Part shown: in pieces, positions 1 through 5,935 of the stretch | How positions within the stretch are numbered: position 1 is the first letter of the stretch | How the letters are laid out: every line of letters starts with the position of its first letter | Assembly: GCA_903889785.1 (NCBI GenBank) | Contig: CAISYT010000039.1 | Coordinates: forward strand, 1 to 8,053 | DNA length: 8,053 nt | Direction: 5' to 3' | From: an uncultured Caulobacterales bacterium | Lineage (GTDB): Bacteria; Pseudomonadota; Alphaproteobacteria; Caulobacterales; Caulobacteraceae | The notes under the pieces: model-generated | Told to the model about the DNA's origin: nothing | Database searches by the model: none | The model's input: only the letters and a program-made list of their open reading frames with translations | Position numbers and translations under genes: made by a program

Positions 1-2
1 AA

Positions 3-851
3 GATCTGACGCGCTCAGAGGGAACCTCCTGCGCCCGCAGAAATGACTGGATCGAAATCGTCGGCGACCGCGAGCGTGTCAGCGGCGATGCCAACGCTGT
101 GGGCTTCCAGACCAGCCGCTATGGCTTCGTCGCAGGGTTTAGCCCCATCAACACCTGTTCCAGTCGGCTCGGCGTGGCGGTCAGCTAGCGGAAGGGCGAG
201 CTTAGCTCCGAGGCGCTGAGTTCCGCAAAGGACACCGGTGCGTTGATTTCTATCTACGGTGCCCGCGACTATGGAAAATGGTCCGTGCGGGCTGCACTTG
301 CAGGCTCGGCGAGCGACTGGGCGATGGTACGCAACACCACCACGTTAGTGGGCGGGCCCACCACCAGCCAAGCCTCTGAAACCGTAAGCTCGCTTGGTGC
401 GAGCCTCGACAGCCGCTACAGGCTGATCACCGGTGGCAACTACCGCATCTCGGGGATTGCCGGCGTCCAGGCCGAGAGTGTCAAGGCTGGCGGGACCAAG
501 GAAACCGGCGGCGGGATCAACAACCTCACGCTCGTCAGCAGCGAGTGGAGCAGTGGACGAACCAGGCTCGGGCTTGATGCCCGCGTCCAACGCGACCGGT
601 TCGCCGCCTCGCTGGCCGCCAGCTGGACCCATGAGCTTGGTGCGAACGGCAGGGCGATGCGTCCCGTCGCTTTGGACGCTGCCTCTTGGGAGACCGGCAG
701 TAGCAACATCGCGCGCGACGGGGTTGAGGTTGATGCAGGCCTATCGTTCAAGCCCACTGCGGCGACCCAGATCAAGTTGGGATACAGCAGGTTAGTCGTG
801 GGCAATATGGTCTCCGACAAGGGTCTCATTACTGCCGTCTTGGCTTGGTGA
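3..851 (+). pseudogene. Autotransporter beta-barrel domain, C-terminal part, interrupted by an in-frame stop
   Basis: One reading frame runs from the left edge to TGA at 849-851 and is broken only by TAG at 186-188. Upstream of it lies barrel-like sequence (DWIEIVGDRERVSGD, then GFQTSRYGFVAGF). Downstream, the same frame resumes with GELSSEALSSAKDTGALISIYG and continues as alternating polar and hydrophobic strands to a terminal LAW. The last residue is aromatic, as expected of outer-membrane barrels recognised by the BAM machinery. About 282 codons match the usual size of an autotransporter translocator domain, so the frame is complete apart from the stop. The passenger would lie left of the window. 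No good start codon or ribosome site follows the stop, although a TTG at 243 opens the remaining frame. The TAG could arise by one change from CAG or TAT/TAC. I see a family-level match only and cannot name a passenger. A sequencing error at the TAG is the main alternative. Confidence 0.72.
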
Positions 852-1064
852 ACGGCTAACGCGAGCTGTCCCTACCCCTAGTCTGACGCGCCAGCGGACT
901 GATCCGCAGGGGCTCGCCGCTAGCGACGGCGGCGGCGGTCCGCACCATCAGATCGTCCAGCATCATGTCGCGCACCCGGACGGCCCGTCATTTCTGGCTG
1001 GCCATGGCCAGATAACCTCGCTTCGTGGCGTGATTTTAGGGCATCAACAGGTTAGACAGGGTTC
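852..1064. other. Intergenic region upstream of the CDF transporter
   Basis: I see no convincing gene in these 213 bases. They contain the 8-base palindrome CGCTAGCG, a 14-base palindrome at 998-1011 (listed separately) and a weak imperfect stem with arms CCCCT and AGGGG near 875-920. No clear -35/-10 pair stands out. A 36-codon minus-strand frame (856-966) exists but has no recognisable match. Confidence 0.5.
998..1011. promoter_or_regulatory. 14-base perfect palindrome upstream of the CDF gene
   Basis: CTGGCCATGGCCAG reads the same on both strands and lies about 53 bases before the proposed GTG start of the transporter. Dimeric regulators often bind such sites, and the position suits an operator. 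It does not resemble the G-tract sites known for DmeR/RcnR-type Co/Ni sensors. A palindrome of this length can occur by chance in GC-rich DNA, so the regulatory reading is a guess. Confidence 0.25.
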
Positions 1065-2105
1065 GTGAACCCGAAGTATGTGGATCTAGATCTGTCGCGC
1101 GCCGTGCGCCGCCGTCCAGTGCGTGCCCCGAGCGCCAGCGGCCAGCCTAGCCATGCCGACTCGGCCACCGATCCGCTGGACGCCTTGCGCCGGCCGCACG
1201 CTTTCCTGGGGGCCAGCCATACGGGCAATGAGCGCCGCACCTGGGCCGTGATCGGCCTCTGCGTCCTGATGATGCTGGTCGAGATCGTCAGCGGCATGCT
1301 GTTCCATTCCATGGCCCTGCTGGCCGACGGCATCCATATGGCCACCCACGCTGGGGCCATGCTGGTCTCGGCCGGTGCCTATTTCTATGCCCGTCGCCAT
1401 GTCGATGATCCGCGCTTTTCATTTGGTACCGGCAAGATCGGCGACCTGGCCGCCTTTGCCAGCGCGGTCGTCTTAGCAATCACGTCTCTGCTGGTGCTGG
1501 TCGAAAGCCTGGGGCGGTTACTGCATCCCAAGGCGATCCAGTTTAACGAGGCTATTCCAGTGGCCATTCTTGGGCTGGCGATCAACTTGGCCAGTGCCTG
1601 GATGCTGCGCAGTGGCCACCGGCACAACGGCCATGCCGTGGCGCTCGACAGCGATTTACATGACAGCCATCCACATCATCATGATAATAATCTACGGGCC
1701 GCCTACCTGCATGTGATGTCTGACGCCGCCGTCTCCGTCCTGGCTATTATCGGGCTGTCGGCGGGACGCGAACTGGGCTGGGTGTGGATGGATCCGGTGA
1801 TGGGGATCGTCGGTGCCTGCGTCATCGCTCGCTGGTCGGCCCGCCTATTGGGGGTCACGGGCGCGGTGCTGCTCGACGTCAGTCCTGGCCAGGCGCTGAC
1901 CGAGGTTATTCGGCGACGGATCGAGACCGGCGGCGACCGCATTGCCGACCTGCACGTCTGGCGGGTGGGGCCGGGCCACAACGCCGCCTCCCTGGTGGTG
2001 GGCGGGGTAAATGGCCTGCCCCCCAGCGCCTATCGGGCGCGGCTGGAAGGCATCCCCACGCTCAGCCACGTGACCATCGAAGTCGAACCGATAAGCGTTG
2101 CCTGA
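1065..2105 (+). CDS. dmeF: CDF-family divalent metal efflux transporter, DmeF-type (Co2+/Ni2+)
   Basis: This is an inner-membrane cation diffusion facilitator, expected to exchange cytoplasmic Co2+/Ni2+ (possibly Zn2+) for protons. The 346 residues show six hydrophobic segments at about 60-80, 83-108, 127-152, 162-182, 212-234 and 240-262. Segment 2 carries D88, H91 and H95 (ADGIHMATH), and segment 5 carries H216 and D220, the paired metal-site positions of the family. D243 in WMDPVMGIVG is also conserved. A histidine-rich loop (about 185-206, eight His) separates segments 4 and 5, and a cytoplasmic domain follows from about 263. The motifs FLGASH (47-52), NERRTW (55-60) and FSFGTGK (118-124) are DmeF hallmarks, which sets it apart from generic CzcD or FieF. 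The start is uncertain. GTG 1065 is the first in-frame option after TAG 1053-1055 but has no well-placed ribosome site, and GTG 1104 and GTG 1119 are alternatives. No FrmR/DmeR-type sensor gene is adjacent. The metal preference is inferred from the family. Confidence 0.88.
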   Translation: MNPKYVDLDLSRAVRRRPVRAPSASGQPSHADSATDPLDALRRPHAFLGASHTGNERRTWAVIGLCVLMMLVEIVSGMLFHSMALLADGIHMATHAGAMLVSAGAYFYARRHVDDPRFSFGTGKIGDLAAFASAVVLAITSLLVLVESLGRLLHPKAIQFNEAIPVAILGLAINLASAWMLRSGHRHNGHAVALDSDLHDSHPHHHDNNLRAAYLHVMSDAAVSVLAIIGLSAGRELGWVWMDPVMGIVGACVIARWSARLLGVTGAVLLDVSPGQALTEVIRRRIETGGDRIADLHVWRVGPGHNAASLVVGGVNGLPPSAYRARLEGIPTLSHVTIEVEPISVA

Positions 2106-2268
2106 TACTGTCGAAGATCAGATCCGCCTGGCGGTTGGCTAGGGCGATCAGGTGTTCCGCGTCCACGGTTTCGTTCGCGGCCTAGTAGCCAACTTCATCG
2201 AAAAGATTGCGCGCGGCGGCAAGAACGCGCTCGCGGGTGCCCTGCTTTTGTATGTCTCTAACGCCCAA
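2104..2268 (-). pseudogene. Remnant of a TetR-family transcriptional regulator
   Basis: On the minus strand, from about 2268 (a TTG, no ATG in frame), the frame reads GVRDIQKQGTRERVLAAAR followed by NLFDEVGY. This is the characteristic first helix of TetR-family DNA-binding domains. TAG at 2184-2182 then stops it. Beyond the stop the same frame continues with AANETVDAEHLIALANRQ and ADLIFDSI, which lacks the helix-turn-helix core (the usual RDIAxxAGVSxGxxYxxF region). It looks more like a helical C-terminal piece, suggesting an internal deletion as well as the stop. That last point is inference. The remnant converges on the 3' end of dmeF and touches it. It cannot encode a working regulator. 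Confidence 0.6.
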
Positions 2269-2366
2269 GCCTGATCCCCACTGGTTAAAACGGGCCGCAT
2301 CTGTCTCAATACGACGTTGCTAAGCCTCGCCCTGCCGCAAGGGCAGTCTTCGTCGGAACGCCTATA

Positions 2367-2385
2367 AACTTAACGCCGATAAGTT
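2367..2385. promoter_or_regulatory. Inverted repeat AACTTA-N7-TAAGTT
   Basis: Two perfect 6-base arms are separated by 7 bases. The site lies about 100 bases upstream of the TetR remnant on its own strand and about 140 bases upstream of the HIG1-type gene. Spacing and symmetry fit an operator for a dimeric repressor, possibly the original target of the TetR regulator that has since decayed. No experimental motif that I know of matches it. Confidence 0.3.
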
Positions 2386-2462
2386 GAACTGTGAACGCCT
2401 TGCGCGCATCGGCCGCACTGCGAACTAGTCGAAAGTTTTCATTTTTTCCAATGTACCCGGCC

Positions 2463-2479
2463 TGGCGATGGCATCGCCA
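2463..2479. repeat. Short perfect hairpin with 7-base arms
   Basis: The arms TGGCGAT and ATCGCCA flank the 3-base centre GGC. The structure ends 8 bases before the proposed -35 element at 2488, so it could be an operator or activator site for that promoter. It could equally be a dispersed palindromic repeat. Nothing else in the window repeats it as far as I can see. Confidence 0.35.
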
Positions 2480-2487
2480 ACGCGCCC

Positions 2488-2516
2488 TTGGTCGAGGCTG
2501 GGGTTCGTCCTATATT
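2488..2516 (+). promoter_or_regulatory. Candidate promoter giving a leaderless mRNA for the HIG1-type gene
   Basis: A -35-like TTGGTC (2488-2493) and a -10-like TATATT (2511-2516) are separated by exactly 17 bases. Transcription would be expected to begin about 6-8 bases after the -10, which falls at or next to the ATG at 2523. The only purine run, GGGAGA (2517-2522), abuts the ATG and is too close to work as a normal ribosome site. A leaderless transcript explains both observations. The -35 matches the consensus at only three of six positions. Confidence 0.45.
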
Positions 2517-2522
2517 GGGAGA

Positions 2523-2726
2523 ATGGACCTGTTCGATTTCCTGATCCCAATTTCCCTGGCCGCGGTCCTGCTGGCCCTGCTGGCGGGACTTTATGCCCTG
2601 TTCCGGGGCGGTGACTTTGGCCGGAGCTATTCAAACAAGTTTATGCGGCTGCGGGTGCTGATGCAGTTTATTGCAATACTGGTGCTGGTATCGGCAGCCT
2701 GGTGGCGGTTCCATCACCACGCCTAG
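2523..2726 (+). CDS. Small twin transmembrane protein, HIG1-domain type
   Basis: This 67-residue inner-membrane protein has two hydrophobic segments (about 5-27 and 44-62) around a polar loop, RGGDFGRSYSNKFMRLRV, typical of bacterial HIG1-domain proteins. In these, an RGG turn is followed by a (S/N)K-(L/F)MRxRVxxQ motif leading into the second helix. Eukaryotic HIG1 proteins (Rcf1, HIGD) associate with respiratory complexes III and IV. A similar role here is an inference from the family only. The protein ends in a short cluster of three histidines. I chose ATG 2523 because the family motif fits a short protein of this length and the promoter lies directly upstream. A GTG at 2391 would add 44 residues with no family resemblance. 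In many alphaproteobacteria this gene sits just before a cobalamin adenosyltransferase gene and etfB. Here the adenosyltransferase is absent and a minus-strand gene takes its place. Confidence 0.82.
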   Translation: MDLFDFLIPISLAAVLLALLAGLYALFRGGDFGRSYSNKFMRLRVLMQFIAILVLVSAAWWRFHHHA

Positions 2727-2733
2727 AGCCTAA

Positions 2734-2982
2734 CTAGTCTGGCTGCGGCGCGATCGGCTGCGGCGCAGGCACGATGACCGTCTCGCCCGTCTTGCGGTGG
2801 GTGAAGACTTCTAGCGGCACGGGCAGGGCGCAGATGCGGGTGCGCCAATCCCACCACATGCCCTTGGCCTCGCAGCGCTTGGCGGGCCACAGCCAGACCA
2901 GGTGTAGGGTCCAGATCGCCACGCACAGCACGGCGAAGATCCCCAGAAAGACAATTTTCAGTTGGTCGATGAGCCGGTTCAT
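2734..2982 (-). CDS. Uncharacterised small membrane-anchored protein
   Basis: I do not recognise a named family. The 82 residues begin with a short charged segment (MNRLIDQLK), then a single hydrophobic helix at about 10-32, best read as an uncleaved membrane anchor or signal anchor. A compact tryptophan-rich segment (about 33-62) carries C37 and C51, which could form a disulfide if it faces the periplasm. The tail from 71 is rich in proline and glutamine (VPAPQPIAPQPD). The pattern of two cysteines around a WWDW core looks like a conserved small domain rather than a chance frame. The start ATG has a weak purine run (AAAGAAAG) upstream. A -35-like TTGACG lies on the minus strand at 3034-3029, without a clear -10. 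The gene converges with the HIG1-type gene at 7 bases and diverges from etfB. A longer overlapping minus-strand frame (to 3154) is rejected because its residues lack this organisation. Confidence 0.6.
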   Translation of the reverse strand: MNRLIDQLKIVFLGIFAVLCVAIWTLHLVWLWPAKRCEAKGMWWDWRTRICALPVPLEVFTHRKTGETVIVPAPQPIAPQPD

Positions 2983-3131
2983 GGCGGCTTTCTTTACGCC
3001 AAAGGGCGCGGTTGGCTAGTGCGCTGCGCGTCAAAAAAACGGGATCGGGGCCGCGCTGATCTTGCCAAGGCGACGCAGTGGCGTCATGCGGGGGGCGCAA
3101 CAGAACGATAAATGAAGGGTACGCAGCCGTC

Positions 3132-3878
3132 ATGAAGGTGCTTGTCCCAGTCAAGCGGGCGATCGACTACAACGTCAAGGCGCGGGTTAAGGCCGACCAC
3201 ACCGGCGTCGACCTGGCCAATGTGAAGATGTCGATGAATCCGTTCTGCGAGATCGCCGTCGAAGAGGCGGTGCGCCAGCAGGAAAAAGGAACCGTCAGCG
3301 AAGTCTTGGCGGTGTCGATCGGCCCGATCCAGGCTCAGGACACCATCCGCACTGCCATGGCCATCGGCGCTGACCGCGGCCTGTTGCTTCAGACCGACCT
3401 CGACCCCCAGCCCCTGGCCGTGGCCAAGCTACTCAAGGCCATTGTCGATGAAGAAAAGCCCGATCTGGTGATCATGGGCAAACAGGCCATCGATGGCGAC
3501 AACAACGCCGCCGGCCAGATGCTGGCCGGCCTGCTGGATTGGCCGCAAGCCACATTCGCCAGCAAGATCGAGATCAGCGGCAAGACCGCCACCGTGACGC
3601 GTGAAGTCGACGGCGGGCTACAGACCATCGAGGTGACCCTGCCGGCGGTGATCACCGTTGACCTGCGCCTCAATGAGCCGCGTTACGCGTCCTTGCCCAA
3701 CATCATGAAGGCCAAGAAGAAGCCGCTGGAGGTGCGTGATGCGGCCTCGCTCAGCGTCGATATGGCACCGCGACTCAGGGTCGTGACGGTCACCGAGCCG
3801 CCCAAACGCGAAGCCGGGGTCAAGGTGGCCGACGCGGCGGAGTTGGCCGCCAAGTTCAAAGCCGCGGGGTTGCTATAA
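3132..3878 (+). CDS. etfB: Electron transfer flavoprotein subunit beta
   Basis: This is the small subunit of the EtfAB heterodimer, which carries electrons from acyl-CoA dehydrogenases to ETF-ubiquinone oxidoreductase. The beta subunit holds a structural AMP and the dehydrogenase recognition loop. The 248 residues match the family length. Visible hallmarks are MKVLVPVKRAIDYN at the start, NPFCEIAVEEAVR (36-48), GKQAIDGDNNAAGQ (116-129) in the nucleotide-binding part, and the region from TREVDGG (156-162) to DLRLNEPRYASLPN (177-190). The last runs into the recognition loop IMKAKKKPLE (191-200). I chose ATG 3132 because the family begins with MKxLVPVKR. GAAGGG (3114-3119) lies 12 bases upstream, a slightly long spacing. 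An in-frame start at 3078 would add 18 unrelated residues. The stop overlaps the etfA start by one base (TAATG), so the two are translationally coupled and made in equal amounts. Confidence 0.96.
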   Translation: MKVLVPVKRAIDYNVKARVKADHTGVDLANVKMSMNPFCEIAVEEAVRQQEKGTVSEVLAVSIGPIQAQDTIRTAMAIGADRGLLLQTDLDPQPLAVAKLLKAIVDEEKPDLVIMGKQAIDGDNNAAGQMLAGLLDWPQATFASKIEISGKTATVTREVDGGLQTIEVTLPAVITVDLRLNEPRYASLPNIMKAKKKPLEVRDAASLSVDMAPRLRVVTVTEPPKREAGVKVADAAELAAKFKAAGLL

Positions 3879-4819
3879 TGGCCGTTCTGATCATCGCCGA
3901 CCATGGCGAAGGCGTGCTGCGCGACGCCACCCATAAGACTGTGACCGCCGCCACGCAGATCGGCACGGAGATCGACATCCTGGTCGCGGGCAAGGGCATT
4001 GACGCGATTGCCGCTAGCGCCGCCAAGATTGCCGGCGTGCGCGCGGTGCTGACCGCTGAAAGTGATGCGCTGGGTCAGGGCCTGGCCGAGGCTTTCGCCA
4101 GCCTGACGGTTCCGCTGATGGCCGGTTACGACGCCCTGCTGGTGTCGGCCACCGCCCAGGGCAAGAACATCGCCCCGCGCATCGCCGCCAAACTGGATGT
4201 AGCCCAGATCAGCGACGTGATCGCGGTGGTCAGCGCCGACACCTTCGTGCACCCGATCTATGCTGGAAACGCCCTGGAAACAGTGCAGTCTTCCGATCCG
4301 AAAAAGGTGCTGACCGTGCGCGCCAGCGCGTTCGACTCCGCCGCCGAGGGCGGTTCGGCCAAGATTCGCAGCGTCGATCCTGGCCCAGGTGCGCCGGGTA
4401 CCAAGTTCATCTCCGACGCCATGGTCAAATCCGACCGGCCGGAATTGGCTGGCGCCAAGATCGTGGTCTCGGGCGGTCGCGCTTTGGGGTCGGCTGAGGA
4501 ATTCCAGTCCGCGATCGAACCCTTGGCCGACAAGCTGGGTGCCGCGGTTGGTGCCTCCAGAGCCGCCGTCGACGCGGGCTATGCGCCCAACGACTACCAG
4601 GTCGGCCAGACCGGCAAGGTGGTGGCACCGGACCTCTATCTGGCTATCGGCATCAGTGGCGCGATCCAGCACCTGGCCGGGATGAAGGACTCCAAGATCA
4701 TCGCCGCGATCAACAAAGATCCCGACGCGCCGATCTTCGCCATCGCTGACTACGGCCTTGTGCAGGACTACAAGGTCGCCGTGCCAGAAATGATGAAGGC
4801 GCTCGACGCGCTCAAATAG
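3878..4819 (+). CDS. etfA: Electron transfer flavoprotein subunit alpha
   Basis: This is the large subunit of ETF and binds the redox-active FAD through its C-terminal domain. The 313 residues are full length. The N-terminal domain begins MAVLIIADH and includes ATAQGKNIAPRIAAKLD (91-107). The FAD domain shows VVSGGRALGS (196-205), ASRAAVDAGY (226-235) and QVGQTGKVVAPDLYLAIGIS (241-260). The signature ISGAIQHLAGM (259-269) follows, then INKDPDAPIFAIADYGLVQD (278-297). These are the residues that cradle the flavin in known ETF structures. The ATG overlaps the etfB stop. GGGG at 3866-3869 may serve as the ribosome site, although coupling from etfB probably dominates. Two stem-loops follow the TAG, before hbd. 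Confidence 0.96.
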   Translation: MAVLIIADHGEGVLRDATHKTVTAATQIGTEIDILVAGKGIDAIAASAAKIAGVRAVLTAESDALGQGLAEAFASLTVPLMAGYDALLVSATAQGKNIAPRIAAKLDVAQISDVIAVVSADTFVHPIYAGNALETVQSSDPKKVLTVRASAFDSAAEGGSAKIRSVDPGPGAPGTKFISDAMVKSDRPELAGAKIVVSGGRALGSAEEFQSAIEPLADKLGAAVGASRAAVDAGYAPNDYQVGQTGKVVAPDLYLAIGISGAIQHLAGMKDSKIIAAINKDPDAPIFAIADYGLVQDYKVAVPEMMKALDALK

Positions 4820-4820
4820 G

Positions 4821-4846
4821 GCTGAGCCCTGAGGGCCACGCTCAGC
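4821..4846 (+). terminator. Stem-loop just after etfA
   Basis: GCTGAGC (4821-4827) pairs perfectly with GCTCAGC (4840-4846) around a 12-base loop. An alternative hairpin, GCCCT/AGGGC (4826-4836), is nested in it. It begins one base after the etfA stop codon. No T-run follows, so it is a poor intrinsic terminator on its own. It may instead protect the 3' end of the etf message. Confidence 0.4.
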
Positions 4847-4855
4847 AGTATTGTG

Positions 4856-4895
4856 TGCGGCGCAGCAAGACGCCTGTCGAACTTGCTGCGCCGCA
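4856..4895 (+). terminator. Long 14-base-pair stem-loop between etfA and hbd
   Basis: TGCGGCGCAGCAAG (4856-4869) is the exact reverse complement of CTTGCTGCGCCGCA (4882-4895), with a 12-base loop. It can be lengthened by wobble pairs and a G-C pair at the base (4853/4898). It lies 42 bases before the hbd ATG. Stability suggests a real structure, either a terminator or attenuator setting hbd expression below etfBA, or an mRNA processing or stabilising element. There is no T-run on either strand next to it, which argues against simple intrinsic termination. An extragenic palindromic repeat is the other option. Confidence 0.5.
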
Positions 4896-4937
4896 TGCTA
4901 CCATGCCTTCCCAACACTCCGTGGGCGAGGACACATC

Positions 4938-5813
4938 ATGTCAGGCATAAAGTCGGTCGGGATCGTCGGCGCAGGCCAGATGGGGGCCGGAATCGCCCAG
5001 GTATCGGCCCAGGCCGGCTATGATGTGCTCCTGTATGACGTCTCGCCCGAGAGCATCGAAAAAGGCATCGCCGGCATAAAAAAGGGCTTGGCAAAGCTGG
5101 TCGCCAAACAGGCGCTGACCCAGGCCGAAGCCGACGCCGCCTTAGCCCGTGTGCAGCCCGGCACGCTTCCCGAAGTCGCCCGCCAGGACATCGCGATCGA
5201 GGCGGCGACTGAAAATGAGACCATCAAGAAACAGATTTTCCGCGACCTGGCAGACCATGTCGGTACCGATACGATCCTGGCCTCCAATACCTCGTCGATC
5301 TCAATCACGCGCCTGGCATCGGTAACCGGTCGGCCGCACAAGTTCATCGGGCTTCATTTCATGAATCCGGTGCCCATCATGCGCCTGGTCGAGATCATCC
5401 GTGGCATCGCAACCGACGTCCCGACATATGAGGCCTCGCTGGCCTTTGCGCAGTCGCTGGGTAAGACCACAGCCAACAGCGAGGATTTCCCCGCCTTTAT
5501 CGTTAACCGCATCCTGATCCCGATGATTAACGAGGCCGTCTATACGCTTTATGAGGGGGTTGGCACCGTCGAGGCCATCGATACGGCGTTGAAGTTAGGC
5601 GCCAACCATCCGATGGGCCCGCTCGAACTGGGCGACTTCATCGGCCTGGACACCCTCTTATCGATCATGAATGTGCTGCACGACGGCTTGGCGGATTCCA
5701 AATACCGCCCCTGTCCGCTGCTGGTGAAATATGTCGAGGCCGGCTGGCTCGGTCGCAAGTCTGGGCGCGGATTCTACGACTATGGCGGTGAAACGCCCGT
5801 TCCGACCCGCTAG
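4938..5813 (+). CDS. hbd: 3-hydroxybutyryl-CoA / 3-hydroxyacyl-CoA dehydrogenase
   Basis: This soluble enzyme interconverts 3-hydroxyacyl-CoA and 3-ketoacyl-CoA with NAD(P)H, in beta-oxidation and butyryl-CoA or acetoacetyl-CoA metabolism. The 291 residues fit the short single-function family. The Rossmann motif GAGQMGAG lies at 11-18, with D34 ending the second strand (LLYDVSPES), as for NAD binding. The active site aligns with human short-chain HAD: S119 in SNTSS, H140 in GLHFMNP, E152 in LVEII and N190 in IVNR, with the same spacing as S137, H158, E170 and N208. The C-terminal helical dimer domain includes NHPMGPLELGDFIGLDT (223-239) and ends with GRKSGRGFYDY (272-282). I chose ATG 4938 because GAGG (4927-4930) sits 7 bases upstream and the family starts just before the glycine motif. 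A longer in-frame opening at 4851 would run through the stem-loop. It follows etfA by 118 bases and probably shares its transcript, at least in part. Confidence 0.94.
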   Translation: MSGIKSVGIVGAGQMGAGIAQVSAQAGYDVLLYDVSPESIEKGIAGIKKGLAKLVAKQALTQAEADAALARVQPGTLPEVARQDIAIEAATENETIKKQIFRDLADHVGTDTILASNTSSISITRLASVTGRPHKFIGLHFMNPVPIMRLVEIIRGIATDVPTYEASLAFAQSLGKTTANSEDFPAFIVNRILIPMINEAVYTLYEGVGTVEAIDTALKLGANHPMGPLELGDFIGLDTLLSIMNVLHDGLADSKYRPCPLLVKYVEAGWLGRKSGRGFYDYGGETPVPTR

Positions 5814-5831
5814 GGAGCCGGTAAACTAGGG

Positions 5832-5846
5832 TTAACCAGGCGTTAA
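5832..5846. promoter_or_regulatory. CtrA-type binding box TTAA-N7-TTAA
   Basis: TTAACCAGGCGTTAA matches the full consensus of the CtrA response regulator, which controls cell-cycle genes in Caulobacter and relatives. It also forms the inverted repeat TTAAC-N5-GTTAA. It lies in the gap after hbd, 101 bases before the HAD start. A CtrA-activated promoter would place its -10 near 5855-5865, where only a weak GTGTTA is seen. The site could therefore activate the HAD-maoC-ribF unit or repress it. It is the only full match I found in the window. Confidence 0.5.
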
Positions 5847-5935
5847 AGCGCTTCGTGTTAGCCATCCGCCTCAGGACCCGAAGCATCGGCTACGGCCAGG
5901 GCCACCTGTTCGGCGAACCCCCCTTCGCGGGGATT

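Larger units (their letters stand above)
2269..2487. other. Non-coding stretch between the TetR remnant and the HIG1-type gene
   Basis: Together with the TetR remnant, this forms the longest stretch without an intact gene (2106-2522). It is more AT-rich than its neighbours around 2360-2390. It holds a weak hairpin around 2330-2346 (CTGCC / GGCAG), an inverted repeat at 2367-2385 and a compact hairpin at 2463-2479. A GTG at 2391 opens a frame into the HIG1-type gene, but the 44 residues it would add look non-coding. I see no RNA gene. Confidence 0.45.

Noticed and set aside
856..966. 36-codon minus-strand frame (MMLDDLMVRTAAAVASG...) between the autotransporter remnant and dmeF
   Set aside because: It looks mildly protein-like, but it is very short, has no ribosome site and matches no family I recognise. 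It could be a gene fragment, but I cannot support that.
2391..2522. N-terminal extension of the HIG1-type protein from GTG 2391
   Set aside because: The added residues do not fit the family and would run through the hairpin and promoter elements. The short form is the normal family length.
3033..3039. Run of seven A as the T-tract of a minus-strand terminator
   Set aside because: No stable hairpin precedes it on the minus strand, and no minus-strand gene ends there.
3072..3085. GACGC-N4-GCGTC inverted repeat upstream of etfB as an operator
   Set aside because: Five-base GC-rich arms are common by chance in this DNA, and no promoter elements are aligned with them.
2723..3154. 143-codon minus-strand frame overlapping the small membrane protein
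   Set aside because: Its product is arginine- and proline-rich without structure. The other frame (2734-2982) has a membrane helix and a conserved-looking core.
3683..4672. Long open frame of 329 codons on the minus strand opposite etfB and etfA
   Set aside because: It lies antisense to a certain gene pair, is rich in Gly, His and Arg with no domain pattern, and is explained by high-GC codon use in etfA.
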